Assembly (NCBI GenBank): GCA_019421525.1
Contig: JAHZFC010000040.1
Location: forward strand, 1 to 9,020
From: Clostridiales bacterium
GTDB taxonomy: Bacteria > Bacillota > Clostridia > Oscillospirales > Oscillospiraceae
Length of the DNA stretch: 9,020 nucleotides
Direction of reading: 5' to 3'
Below, in pieces: positions 1 through 6,138 of this stretch. Made by a program: the position numbers and the translations under genes. Below the pieces are notes generated by a model. The model was not told the origin of the DNA and did no database searches. It saw only the letters and a program-made list of their open reading frames with translations. How positions within the stretch are numbered: the stretch's first letter is position 1; each line of letters opens with the position of its first letter.

Positions 1-1
1 C

Positions 2-1084
2 CACACCGACCACCAGCACGGCCATGTGCTGTGCGGCAGCGTGGACCTGGATATGCTCGCCTGCGCCGCCCCCAACGGGCTGGATGTCATCCGCATCCGC
101 TCCGAGGGCTATCCCGCCCTGGAGGTGGGGCTGGACGACCTGCTCCCCCATATCGAAGAGCGCAACACCTCCGCCGCCCTGGTGCGGGGGGTGGCGGCCA
201 AGATCGAGGGCGCGGGCTGCTCCCCCGTGGGCTTTGACGCCTACATCACCTCCAACGTGCTGTCCGGCTCCGGCCTGTCCTCCTCCGCCGCCTATGAGGT
301 GCTGGTCGGGAACATCCTCAACTTCTTCTGCTGCGGCGGGCACCTGACCCCCGTCGAGCTTGCGAAGATCGGCCAGTATGCGGAGAATGTCTACTTCGGC
401 AAGCCCTGCGGCCTGATGGACCAGATGGGCTCGTCGGTGGGCGGCGCGGTGGCCATCGACTTCGCCGATCCCGCCGACCCCGTGGTCCGGCAGGTGGGGT
501 ACGACTTCTCCCGCTCGGGCCACGCCCTGTGCATCGTGGACACCGGCTCCTGCCATGCCGACCTCACCGACGACTACGCCGATATCACCCGGGAGATGGG
601 GGCGGTGGCCGCCCACTTCGGCCGTCAGGTGCTCCGGGACGTGCCGGAGGCCGACTTCCGCGCCGCCATCCCGGCACTGCGCGGCGAATGCGGCGACCGG
701 GCGGTGCTCCGGGCCCTGCACTTCTATGCCGACGACCGCAAGGCGGTGGAGGAGGCGGCCGCCCTGGAGGCCGGGGACTTCGACCGGTTCCTGGCCCTGG
801 TCAACGCCTCGGGGCTGTCCTCCGCCCTGCACCTGCAGAACACCTGGTCCATCGCTGACCCCCGGCAGCAGGCCATCCCTCTGGCCCTGGCCATCGGGCG
901 GGAGCTGCTGGAGGGCACCGGGGCCATCCGGGTCCACGGCGGCGGCTTTGCCGGCACCATCCAGGCCTTCGTCCCCGAGGAAAGGCTGGCCGCCTTCAAG
1001 GCCGGTATGGAAAACCTCCTGGGGGCGGGCATGTGCCACATCCTCCACATCCGCCCCCAGGGCGGCTGTGTGGTGCTGGACTGA
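2..1084 (+). CDS. galK: Galactokinase, 5'-truncated by the window edge
   Basis: Cytoplasmic GHMP-family kinase that phosphorylates galactose to galactose-1-phosphate with ATP, the first committed Leloir step. The reading frame is open from base 2, and 360 residues are visible. The first visible residues HTDHQHG are the tail of the galactokinase signature (normally G-N-H-T-D-H-x-x-G in Firmicutes), so only about 30-50 N-terminal residues and the start codon are missing. In fragment numbering, the phosphate-binding GHMP motif LSGSGLSSSAA lies at 87-97, GLMDQ with the presumed catalytic Asp at 140, and the C-terminal GHMP motif HGGGFAG at 312-318. The frame ends at a TGA, 38 nt before galE, and the next two genes complete the pathway, which supports galactokinase over other GHMP kinases. 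The GTG at 26 is internal and is not a start. Confidence 0.95.
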   Translation, partial: HTDHQHGHVLCGSVDLDMLACAAPNGLDVIRIRSEGYPALEVGLDDLLPHIEERNTSAALVRGVAAKIEGAGCSPVGFDAYITSNVLSGSGLSSSAAYEVLVGNILNFFCCGGHLTPVELAKIGQYAENVYFGKPCGLMDQMGSSVGGAVAIDFADPADPVVRQVGYDFSRSGHALCIVDTGSCHADLTDDYADITREMGAVAAHFGRQVLRDVPEADFRAAIPALRGECGDRAVLRALHFYADDRKAVEEAAALEAGDFDRFLALVNASGLSSALHLQNTWSIADPRQQAIPLALAIGRELLEGTGAIRVHGGGFAGTIQAFVPEERLAAFKAGMENLLGAGMCHILHIRPQGGCVVLD

Positions 1085-1122
1085 TCCCATCATTTCAATC
1101 TGTGGAAAGGTAGGTCTTTTTC

Positions 1123-2115
1123 ATGGCGATCTTAGTGCTGGGGGGCGCCGGATACATCGGCTCCCACATCGTATACGAGCTCATCGACGCCGGCCGGGAC
1201 GTGGTGGTGGCGGACAACCTGCTCACCGGCTTCCGCGCCGCCGTCCATCCCAAGGCCCGCTTCTACCAGCTGGACATCCGGGACCGGGCCGCCCTGGACG
1301 TGCTCTTCCAGGCCGAGCACATCGACGGGGTCATCCACTTCGCCGCCTCCTCCCAGGTGGGGGAGTCCATGTCCGACCCGCTGAAATACTATGACAACAA
1401 CCTCCACGGCACCATGGTGCTCCTGAGCGCCATGGTACACCACGGGGTGGACAAGATCGTGTTCTCCTCCACCGCCGCCACCTATGGCGAGCCGGAGCAG
1501 ATCCCCATCCTGGAGACAGACCGCACCGTGCCCACCAACTGCTACGGCCAGACCAAGCTGTCCATGGAGCAGATGATGAGCTGGGTGTCCCACGCCCACG
1601 GCCTGCGGTATGTGGCCCTGCGGTACTTCAACGCCGCCGGCGCCCACCCCTCCGGCGCCATCGGGGAGGCCCACGACCCGGAGACCCACCTCATCCCCAT
1701 CATCCTCCAGGTGCCCAACGGCCAGCGGGAGAAGGTGTCCATCTTCGGGGACGACTACCCCACCCGGGACGGCACCTGCGTGCGGGACTATATCCATGTC
1801 ACCGACCTGGCCCAGGCCCACATCCTGGCCCTGGACTATCTGCTCTCCGGCGGGGAGAACAACGTCTTCAACCTGGGCAACGGCGTGGGCTTCACCAACA
1901 AAGAGGTGGTGGAGGTGGCCCGCTCCGTCACCGGCCACCCCATCCCGGCGGAGATCGCCCCCCGGCGGGCCGGCGACCCGGCCCAGCTGGTGGCCTCCTC
2001 CGAGAAGGCCAAGTCCGTGCTGGGCTGGAAGCCCCAGTACGCCGACCTGAGCACCATCGTGGCCTCCGCCTGGAAGTGGCACCAGAGCCACCCCCACGGC
2101 TATGAGGAGGGCTGA
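1123..2115 (+). CDS. galE: UDP-glucose 4-epimerase
   Basis: Extended short-chain dehydrogenase/reductase that interconverts UDP-galactose and UDP-glucose using tightly bound NAD. It is 330 aa, the normal family length. The N-terminal Rossmann loop is GGAGYIG (7-13), followed by a D-N pair (31-32) typical of NAD-binding epimerases. The catalytic Ser/Thr lies in SSTAATYG (115-122), and the catalytic Tyr141 and Lys145 form YGQTK. RYFNAAG (167-173) and RDYIHVTDLA (221-230) are further GalE hallmarks. The ATG at 1123 is preceded by GGAAAGG (1104-1110), a usable but slightly distant ribosome site. The gene sits between galK and galT, and the galT ribosome site lies inside its last codons, so the two are probably translationally coupled. 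Confidence 0.97.
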   Translation: MAILVLGGAGYIGSHIVYELIDAGRDVVVADNLLTGFRAAVHPKARFYQLDIRDRAALDVLFQAEHIDGVIHFAASSQVGESMSDPLKYYDNNLHGTMVLLSAMVHHGVDKIVFSSTAATYGEPEQIPILETDRTVPTNCYGQTKLSMEQMMSWVSHAHGLRYVALRYFNAAGAHPSGAIGEAHDPETHLIPIILQVPNGQREKVSIFGDDYPTRDGTCVRDYIHVTDLAQAHILALDYLLSGGENNVFNLGNGVGFTNKEVVEVARSVTGHPIPAEIAPRRAGDPAQLVASSEKAKSVLGWKPQYADLSTIVASAWKWHQSHPHGYEEG

Positions 2116-2118
2116 GCC

Positions 2119-3609
2119 ATGGTAGACGAAGCCATCTCCAAGCTGGCCGCCTACGCCCTGCGCGCCGGGCTCATCAAGGAGTGCGAGTATACCTGGGCCG
2201 TCAACACCATCCTGGACGCCCTGAAGCTGGACAGCTACACCGACCCCGGGAAGGAATGGGGGGACATCGACCTGGCCGCCGTGCTGGACGAGCTCACCGA
2301 TGACGCCTATGCCCGGGGTGTGCTCACCGAGAACTCCGTGGTCTACCGGGACCTGTTCGACACCGAGCTCATGGGCCGGCTCACCCCCCGCCCCGCCCAG
2401 GTCATCGAAAAGTTCCAGGCCCTGTACCGGGAGAGCCCCAGGGCGGCCACCGACTGGTACTACAAATTCAGCCAGGACACCAACTACATCCGCCGGGACC
2501 GGATCGCCAAGGACATGCAGTGGAAGGCGGACACGGAGTACGGAGCGCTGGACATCACCATCAACCTGTCCAAGCCGGAGAAGGACCCCAAGGCCATCGC
2601 CGCCGCCCGGGACCTGCCCGCCTCCAACTACCCCCGGTGCCAGCTGTGCGCCGAGAACGAGGGGTATGCCGGCCGGGTGGACCACCCCGCCCGGCAGAAC
2701 CACCGCATCGTCCCCATCACCATCAACGGCTCCCCCTGGTTCCTCCAGTACTCCCCCTATGTGTACTACAACGAGCACTGCATCTGCCTGAACAGCGTCC
2801 ACACTCCCATGAAGATCGACCGTGCCTGCTTCGCCAAGCTGCTGGACTTTGTCCGCCAGTTCCCCCACTATTTCGTGGGCTCCAACGCCGACCTGCCCAT
2901 CGTGGGCGGCTCCATCCTGGCCCACGACCACTTCCAGGGCGGGCACTACACCTTCGCCATGGAAAAGGCCCCGGTGGAGGCCCCCTTTACCTTCCCCGGC
3001 TATGAGGATGTGGAGGCGGGCATCGTCAAGTGGCCCATGTCGGTGGTGCGCCTGGCCAGCACCGACCCCGAACGCCTGGTGGACTTGGCCGACCGGATCC
3101 TCACCGCCTGGCGGGGGTACACCGACGAGGCGGCGGTCATCTACGCCGAGACCGACGGCGTCCCCCACAACACCATCACCCCCATCGCCCGGATGCGGGA
3201 TGGGAAATATGAGCTGGACCTGGTGCTGCGCAACAACCTGACCACGGAGGAGCACCCTCTGGGGCTGTACCATCCCCACGCTGAGCTGCACCACATCAAG
3301 AAGGAGAACATCGGCCTCATTGAGGTCATGGGCCTGGCCGTCCTCCCCGCCCGGCTGAAGGCGGAGATGGCCGCCGTGGCCGACGCTCTTGTGACCGGCG
3401 CCGACCTGCGCCGGAGCGAGCTCACCGCCAAGCACGCCGACTGGGCGGAGGGCTTCGCCCCCAGGTACACCATCACCGCGGACAACGCCCTGGACATCGT
3501 CCAGAAGGAGACCGGCCTGGTGTTCGCCCAGGTGCTGGAGCACGCCGGGGTGTACAAGCGGGACGAGGCGGGCCGGGCCGCCTTCCTGCGGTTCCTGCAG
3601 ACAGTCTGA
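2119..3609 (+). CDS. galT: UDP-glucose--hexose-1-phosphate uridylyltransferase, class II (Firmicutes type)
   Basis: Transfers UMP from UDP-glucose to galactose-1-phosphate, giving UDP-galactose and glucose-1-phosphate. The 496-aa length is that of the class II GalT of Firmicutes, not the roughly 350-aa class I enzyme of E. coli. The class II signature DLPIVGGSILAHDHFQGG is complete at residues 258-275, with the active-site histidines His269 and His271 in an HDH arrangement. RCQLCAENEGYAGR (173-186) is also typical of this class. The ATG follows the galE stop by 3 nt, and GAGGAGG (2104-2110), inside the end of galE, is the ribosome site. It is the last gene of the gal operon, with a strong hairpin 40 nt after the stop. 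Confidence 0.97.
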   Translation: MVDEAISKLAAYALRAGLIKECEYTWAVNTILDALKLDSYTDPGKEWGDIDLAAVLDELTDDAYARGVLTENSVVYRDLFDTELMGRLTPRPAQVIEKFQALYRESPRAATDWYYKFSQDTNYIRRDRIAKDMQWKADTEYGALDITINLSKPEKDPKAIAAARDLPASNYPRCQLCAENEGYAGRVDHPARQNHRIVPITINGSPWFLQYSPYVYYNEHCICLNSVHTPMKIDRACFAKLLDFVRQFPHYFVGSNADLPIVGGSILAHDHFQGGHYTFAMEKAPVEAPFTFPGYEDVEAGIVKWPMSVVRLASTDPERLVDLADRILTAWRGYTDEAAVIYAETDGVPHNTITPIARMRDGKYELDLVLRNNLTTEEHPLGLYHPHAELHHIKKENIGLIEVMGLAVLPARLKAEMAAVADALVTGADLRRSELTAKHADWAEGFAPRYTITADNALDIVQKETGLVFAQVLEHAGVYKRDEAGRAAFLRFLQTV

Positions 3610-3649
3610 GCCCGGCGGGCTGTCGCCGCGCCTGTCATCAAAAACGTGC

Positions 3650-3685
3650 AAAAGAGGGAAGAGACTGATGTCTCTTCCCTCTTTT
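3650..3685. terminator. Bidirectional intrinsic terminator between galT and the TetR gene
   Basis: Perfect inverted repeat: 16-bp arms (AAAAGAGGGAAGAGAC and its exact complement) around a TGAT loop. One arm begins with AAAA and the other ends with TTTT, so the transcript from either strand forms a hairpin ending in a U run. It lies 40 nt past the galT stop and 35 nt past the TetR stop on the other strand, exactly where two converging operons need a shared terminator. Confidence 0.9.
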
Positions 3686-3690
3686 CTTCT

Positions 3691-3726
3691 GTTATCTCGA
3701 CCCTATCTGTTATCTTGGCCCTATCT
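3691..3726. repeat. Short imperfect tandem repeat (2 x 18 bp)
   Basis: GTTATCTCGACCCTATCT (3691-3708) is followed at once by GTTATCTTGGCCCTATCT (3709-3726), which matches it at 16 of 18 positions. The second copy covers the stop codon of the TetR gene (minus-strand TAG at 3721-3723) and its last codon. It is probably a small local duplication in the gap between the terminator and the gene end. No function is evident. Confidence 0.75.
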
Positions 3727-4347
3727 GTCTCCCAGGAGCTTTTCCACCAGCGACCGCGTGATCTCATAGACAGACAGGACCACATAGCTGGTGCCCGCCT
3801 GCTCCATGGCCTGCCGCTGCTTTTCCGACACCACCGTATACGGATAGATGCCGAACAGGAAGGGGAAAAAGGCATAGAGGAAACCCTGGATATCCTCCTG
3901 GGCCATTTGGGGAAAAAACGTCTCCAAGCAGCGGGCCACGGCCCTCATGACGGCGCCGTAGGTCCCCTTGAAGGCCGCCAGCTCCTCCATGCGGCTGTTG
4001 GCCTCCATGTCATAGTAGTCCATGCTCAGCAGCTTCAGCATCCGCCCCCGGCGCTCCAGCGTGCGGGCCAGCTCGCTGGCGAACTGGGCGGCGGACATGT
4101 GGTCGTGTCCCTGGCGCATGGCCTCCAGGTCCCGCTCCCACGCCTGGTACTCCCGCTGGAGCAGGGCCAGGAAGATCTCCTCCTTGCACTGGAAATAGTT
4201 ATAGATCGACGTGCGGGTGAAGGAGGTCTGCCTGCCGATCTCCTTGAGGGTGATCTCCTTGAAGCTCATGGTCTCGTACAGCGCCGCACAGGCGTTGACG
4301 ATCTCCTCTCTCCGCGCGTTCGTCCGCTCCTCCGAGCCCTTGGGCAT
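3721..4347 (-). CDS. TetR/AcrR-family transcriptional regulator
   Basis: 208-aa DNA-binding repressor of usual family length. The N-terminal TetR helix-turn-helix runs from about residue 14 to 62, with the recognition region ITLKEIGRQTSFTRTSIYNYF (32-52) and then the conserved KEEIF. The C-terminal ligand and dimerisation half is helical and carries FGIYPYT (about 165-171); I do not recognise its subfamily, so the inducer is unknown. The ATG has GGGAG about 8 nt upstream. It is the last gene of a minus-strand operon after the DUF362 and flavodoxin genes. A palindromic operator cluster at the operon promoter (5880-5948) is its likely binding site, giving negative autoregulation. The family call is firm; the target is inferred from position. 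Confidence 0.93.
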   Translation of the reverse strand: MPKGSEERTNARREEIVNACAALYETMSFKEITLKEIGRQTSFTRTSIYNYFQCKEEIFLALLQREYQAWERDLEAMRQGHDHMSAAQFASELARTLERRGRMLKLLSMDYYDMEANSRMEELAAFKGTYGAVMRAVARCLETFFPQMAQEDIQGFLYAFFPFLFGIYPYTVVSEKQRQAMEQAGTSYVVLSVYEITRSLVEKLLGDR

Positions 4348-4367
4348 GGTGGTCTCTCCCTTCTTCC

Positions 4368-4388
4368 CGCCGGCGCCCAGCGCCGGCG
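4368..4388 (-). other. GC hairpin in the flavodoxin-TetR intercistronic gap
   Basis: Perfect stem with 9-bp arms (CGCCGGCGC and its complement) and a 3-nt loop, in the 75-nt gap between the flavodoxin stop and the TetR start. On the minus-strand transcript it is followed by a purine-rich ribosome site, not a U run, so it is not a standard terminator. It ends just upstream of the TetR ribosome site and could act in mRNA processing, stabilise the upstream message, or lower TetR expression relative to the two enzymes. The structure is seen; the role is inferred. Confidence 0.55.
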
Positions 4389-4422
4389 AAGCACATGCTG
4401 TCCGCCCTGTGGGCAGGCGCCG

Positions 4423-4893
4423 CTACCCCTCCAGCGCCTTTTTGGCCCAGGCCGCCGCCGTCCCGGCGGTGACCAGCTCCCCCCGCTCCCAGCGCAGCGC
4501 GGGGTACTGGTCCTGGAGATGCCGCTGGGCGTAGGGCATGCCGCTGCCGCCGGAGGTGGCGAAGGGGATCACCGTCTTGCCGGTGAGATCCTGGCTGTCC
4601 AGGAAGGTGTCCACCACCCGGGGCTCCACGCCCCACCAGATGGGAAAGCCCACAAAGACGGTGTCATACCGGTCCACATCCGCCTTGGGGCCCGCCATGG
4701 CCGGGCGGCTGTCCGGATCGGTCATCTCCAGGGTGCTGCGGCTCTTCTTGTTCCGCCAGTCCAGGTCGGCGGCGGTGTAGAGCGCCTCCGGACGGATCTC
4801 ATACAGATCCGCCCCCACCGCTTCCGCGATCCTCTTTGCCGCCTGGGCGGTCACCCCGCTGGCGGAAAAATACGCTACCAATATCTTGCCCAT
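4423..4893 (-). CDS. Flavodoxin-like FMN protein
   Basis: 156-aa soluble flavodoxin-fold protein, probably an FMN-binding electron carrier or small reductase in the cytoplasm. Motifs in order: a beta strand followed by the FMN phosphate loop FSASGVT (9-15, matching the usual S/T-x-T/S-G-x-T pattern), the flavin-stacking region GFPIWWG (82-88), and the second flavin loop TSGGSG (113-118). The length and these motifs fit the flavodoxin group often annotated as Flavodoxin_4, common in gut Clostridia. GGAGGGAGA lies just before the ATG. It is in the middle of a three-gene operon, 27 nt after the DUF362 gene. Its redox partner cannot be named from sequence; pairing with the DUF362 protein is an inference from co-transcription. 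Confidence 0.92.
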   Translation of the reverse strand: MGKILVAYFSASGVTAQAAKRIAEAVGADLYEIRPEALYTAADLDWRNKKSRSTLEMTDPDSRPAMAGPKADVDRYDTVFVGFPIWWGVEPRVVDTFLDSQDLTGKTVIPFATSGGSGMPYAQRHLQDQYPALRWERGELVTAGTAAAWAKKALEG

Positions 4894-4920
4894 GCTGTCT
4901 CCCTCCGATCTGGATGCCGG

Positions 4921-5811
4921 TCACATCTCCACCAGCTCGTACTCCCGGGTGCCATAGCCCAGCTCGGCGGCGGCCTCGATGGTGTGGATGCCGTTGCGGC
5001 TGTTCACCCGCTCCATGAAGTGCTCCCTGCCCGGGTCGTCGGAGGCCATCACCAGGTCGATGCAGGCCTGGTCGATGGCCACCGGGTCCAGGCTGGCCAG
5101 GATGCCGATGTCCTTCATGCAGGGGTCCTCCGCCACGGCGCAGCAGTCGCAGTCCACGGACAGGTTCTTCATCACGTTGACAAAGGCGATCTTGCCCTTG
5201 AAATGCTCCACCACGCTCATGGCAGCGTCCGCCATGGCCTCGGGGAAGGCGGTGGCGTCGGCATGCTTCTGCCAGGTCTCATACCGGTCGTCGGTCACGC
5301 CCGCGGAGTGGATCAGCGCCTTGCCCGCCCGGGAGGCGCAGCCGATGGACAGCTGCTTGAGGGCGCCGCCGTAGCCGCCCATGGGGTGGCCCTTGAAGTG
5401 GGCCAGCACCAGCATGGAGTCATAGTTCAGGATGTTTTTGCCCACGTGGTTCTCCTTCAGGACCTTGCCGCCCTGGATGGGCCAGACCACGTCGGGCCCT
5501 TCGGCATCCATCAGGTCCACGTCAAAGTACTTGGTCCAGCCGTGCTCCTCCATCAGCTTCCAGTGGGAGTCGGTGTTGTCCCGCACGCCGCCGGAGGCGT
5601 CGCCATAGGCGGTGTTGCACTCCACGATGGTGCCGTGGACGGCCTCCACCATGGGCTTCCAGAACTCAGGGTGCAGGAAGTTTTGGTTGCCCTTCTCCCC
5701 GGAATGGACCTTCACCGCCACCTTGCCGGGCAGCTCCACCCCCAGGACACGATACATCTCCACCACCTTTTCAGGGGTGATCTGGCGGGAAAAATAGACC
5801 TTTGCCTTCAT
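4921..5811 (-). CDS. DUF362 domain-containing protein (putative Fe-S protein)
   Basis: 296-aa cytoplasmic protein of the DUF362 family, whose biochemical role is not established. Family marks seen here: VKVHSGEKGNQNFL (33-46), ECNTAYGD (64-71), a glycine-rich GHPMGGYGGALKQLSIGCAS (141-160), and near the C-terminus CDCC at 221-224 with Cys231, then DIGILASLDPVAIDQ (234-248). The clustered cysteines suggest a metal or Fe-S site. There is no C-terminal ferredoxin CxxCxxC pair, so this is the short form. The ATG at 5811 is chosen because AAGGAGG (5819-5825) lies 7 nt upstream. The frame stays open to 6105, but that extension would run through the promoter and operators and is low-complexity. It is the first gene of the operon with flavodoxin and TetR. 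Confidence 0.9.
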   Translation of the reverse strand: MKAKVYFSRQITPEKVVEMYRVLGVELPGKVAVKVHSGEKGNQNFLHPEFWKPMVEAVHGTIVECNTAYGDASGGVRDNTDSHWKLMEEHGWTKYFDVDLMDAEGPDVVWPIQGGKVLKENHVGKNILNYDSMLVLAHFKGHPMGGYGGALKQLSIGCASRAGKALIHSAGVTDDRYETWQKHADATAFPEAMADAAMSVVEHFKGKIAFVNVMKNLSVDCDCCAVAEDPCMKDIGILASLDPVAIDQACIDLVMASDDPGREHFMERVNSRNGIHTIEAAAELGYGTREYELVEM

Positions 5812-5879
5812 GTTTTGACCTCCTTGTGCGTTCTGCACAGCCTTTGGGCGGACTTCTGCCCGCCATAAGGTCTGTCTCT

Positions 5880-5894
5880 CCGATATCGTCTCAC
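5880..5894. promoter_or_regulatory. Possible operator 3, degenerate copy
   Basis: CCGATATCGTCTCAC aligns with operator 2 at 11 of 15 positions when shifted 18 bp. The palindromic half-sites are only partly kept. It may be a weak auxiliary site in the leader or a decayed duplicate. Confidence 0.4.
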
Positions 5895-5897
5895 ATT

Positions 5898-5912
5898 CTG
5901 ACATCGTGTCAG
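5898..5912. promoter_or_regulatory. Operator 2, palindrome at the transcription start
   Basis: CTGACATCGTGTCAG is a 6-bp-arm palindrome (CTGACA/TGTCAG) with a TCG centre. It is the inverted copy of operator 1: 14 bp match exactly as an inverted repeat. It lies just downstream of the -10 box at the predicted start site. The centres of the two operators are 36 bp apart. Confidence 0.78.
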
Positions 5913-5919
5913 CACCTGT

Positions 5920-5948
5920 ACTATAGCACCATCCTGACACGATGTCAA
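5920..5948 (-). promoter_or_regulatory. Sigma-A promoter of the DUF362-flavodoxin-TetR operon
   Basis: On the minus strand, TTGACA (5943-5948, perfect -35) is followed by exactly 17 bp and then TATAGT (5920-5925, 5 of 6 to the -10 consensus). The transcription start would fall near 5912-5914, leaving a leader of about 100 nt before the DUF362 ATG. It is the best promoter match in the window, and it is embedded in palindromic operators, which suggests strong expression when derepressed. Confidence 0.85.
5934..5948. promoter_or_regulatory. Operator 1, palindrome over the -35 box
   Basis: CTGACACGATGTCAA on the plus strand: TGACA and TGTCA half-sites around a 3-bp centre. Its right half is the -35 hexamer itself, so a bound dimer would block RNA polymerase. 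Size and symmetry fit a TetR-family operator. Assignment to the TetR protein of this operon is inferred. Confidence 0.78.
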
Positions 5949-6138
5949 CAGGGGATCTGGCCCCTCCTGCTGGCCGCTCCACCGGCCATAGGCCGCCCCC
6001 GGGCCGACCGGTCCAGGCCGGGACCGCTGGCCGGCCGCCCGCCGGGGCCCCCGGCCCCATCCATCCCGCCCGCTGCCCTGGATCCTTCAAGGAAAAAGAC
6101 CGCACGTTTTGTTAACTATTCAGCACGGACTGCCCTTT
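5949..6138. other. GC-rich intergenic region with short dyads, no gene
   Basis: 190 nt between the operon promoter and the end of the WYL regulator gene. It holds short stem-loops: 5950-5965 (AGGGG/CCCCT), 6009-6026 (CGGTCC/GGACCG, 6-nt loop) and 6044-6058 (GGGGCC/GGCCCC, 3-nt loop). None is followed by a clear U run on the minus strand, so I cannot assign a standard terminator to the WYL gene. Towards 6100-6138 the composition turns AT-rich. Open frames crossing it are low-complexity Pro/Gly/Arg runs without ribosome sites and are not called. Confidence 0.6.

Noticed and set aside
1132..3651. 839-residue open frame on the minus strand opposite galE and galT
   Set aside because: Composed of low-complexity V/G/H/D/Q-rich stretches. 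It mirrors the codon pattern of two clearly conserved genes and lacks recognisable motifs. In very GC-rich genes stop codons are rare on the opposite strand.
3646..5868. 740-residue open frame on the plus strand opposite TetR, flavodoxin and DUF362
   Set aside because: Spans three well-supported minus-strand genes, the terminator and the intergenic gaps, and is low-complexity. It is a composition artefact.
6009..6058. GC-rich dyads as a rho-independent terminator of the WYL gene
   Set aside because: The stems are short and no U run follows on the minus-strand transcript.
5812..6105. N-terminal extension of the DUF362 frame by 98 residues
   Set aside because: It would cover the promoter and operators, is Pro/Gly/Arg-rich, and bypasses the excellent AAGGAGG site at 5819-5825.
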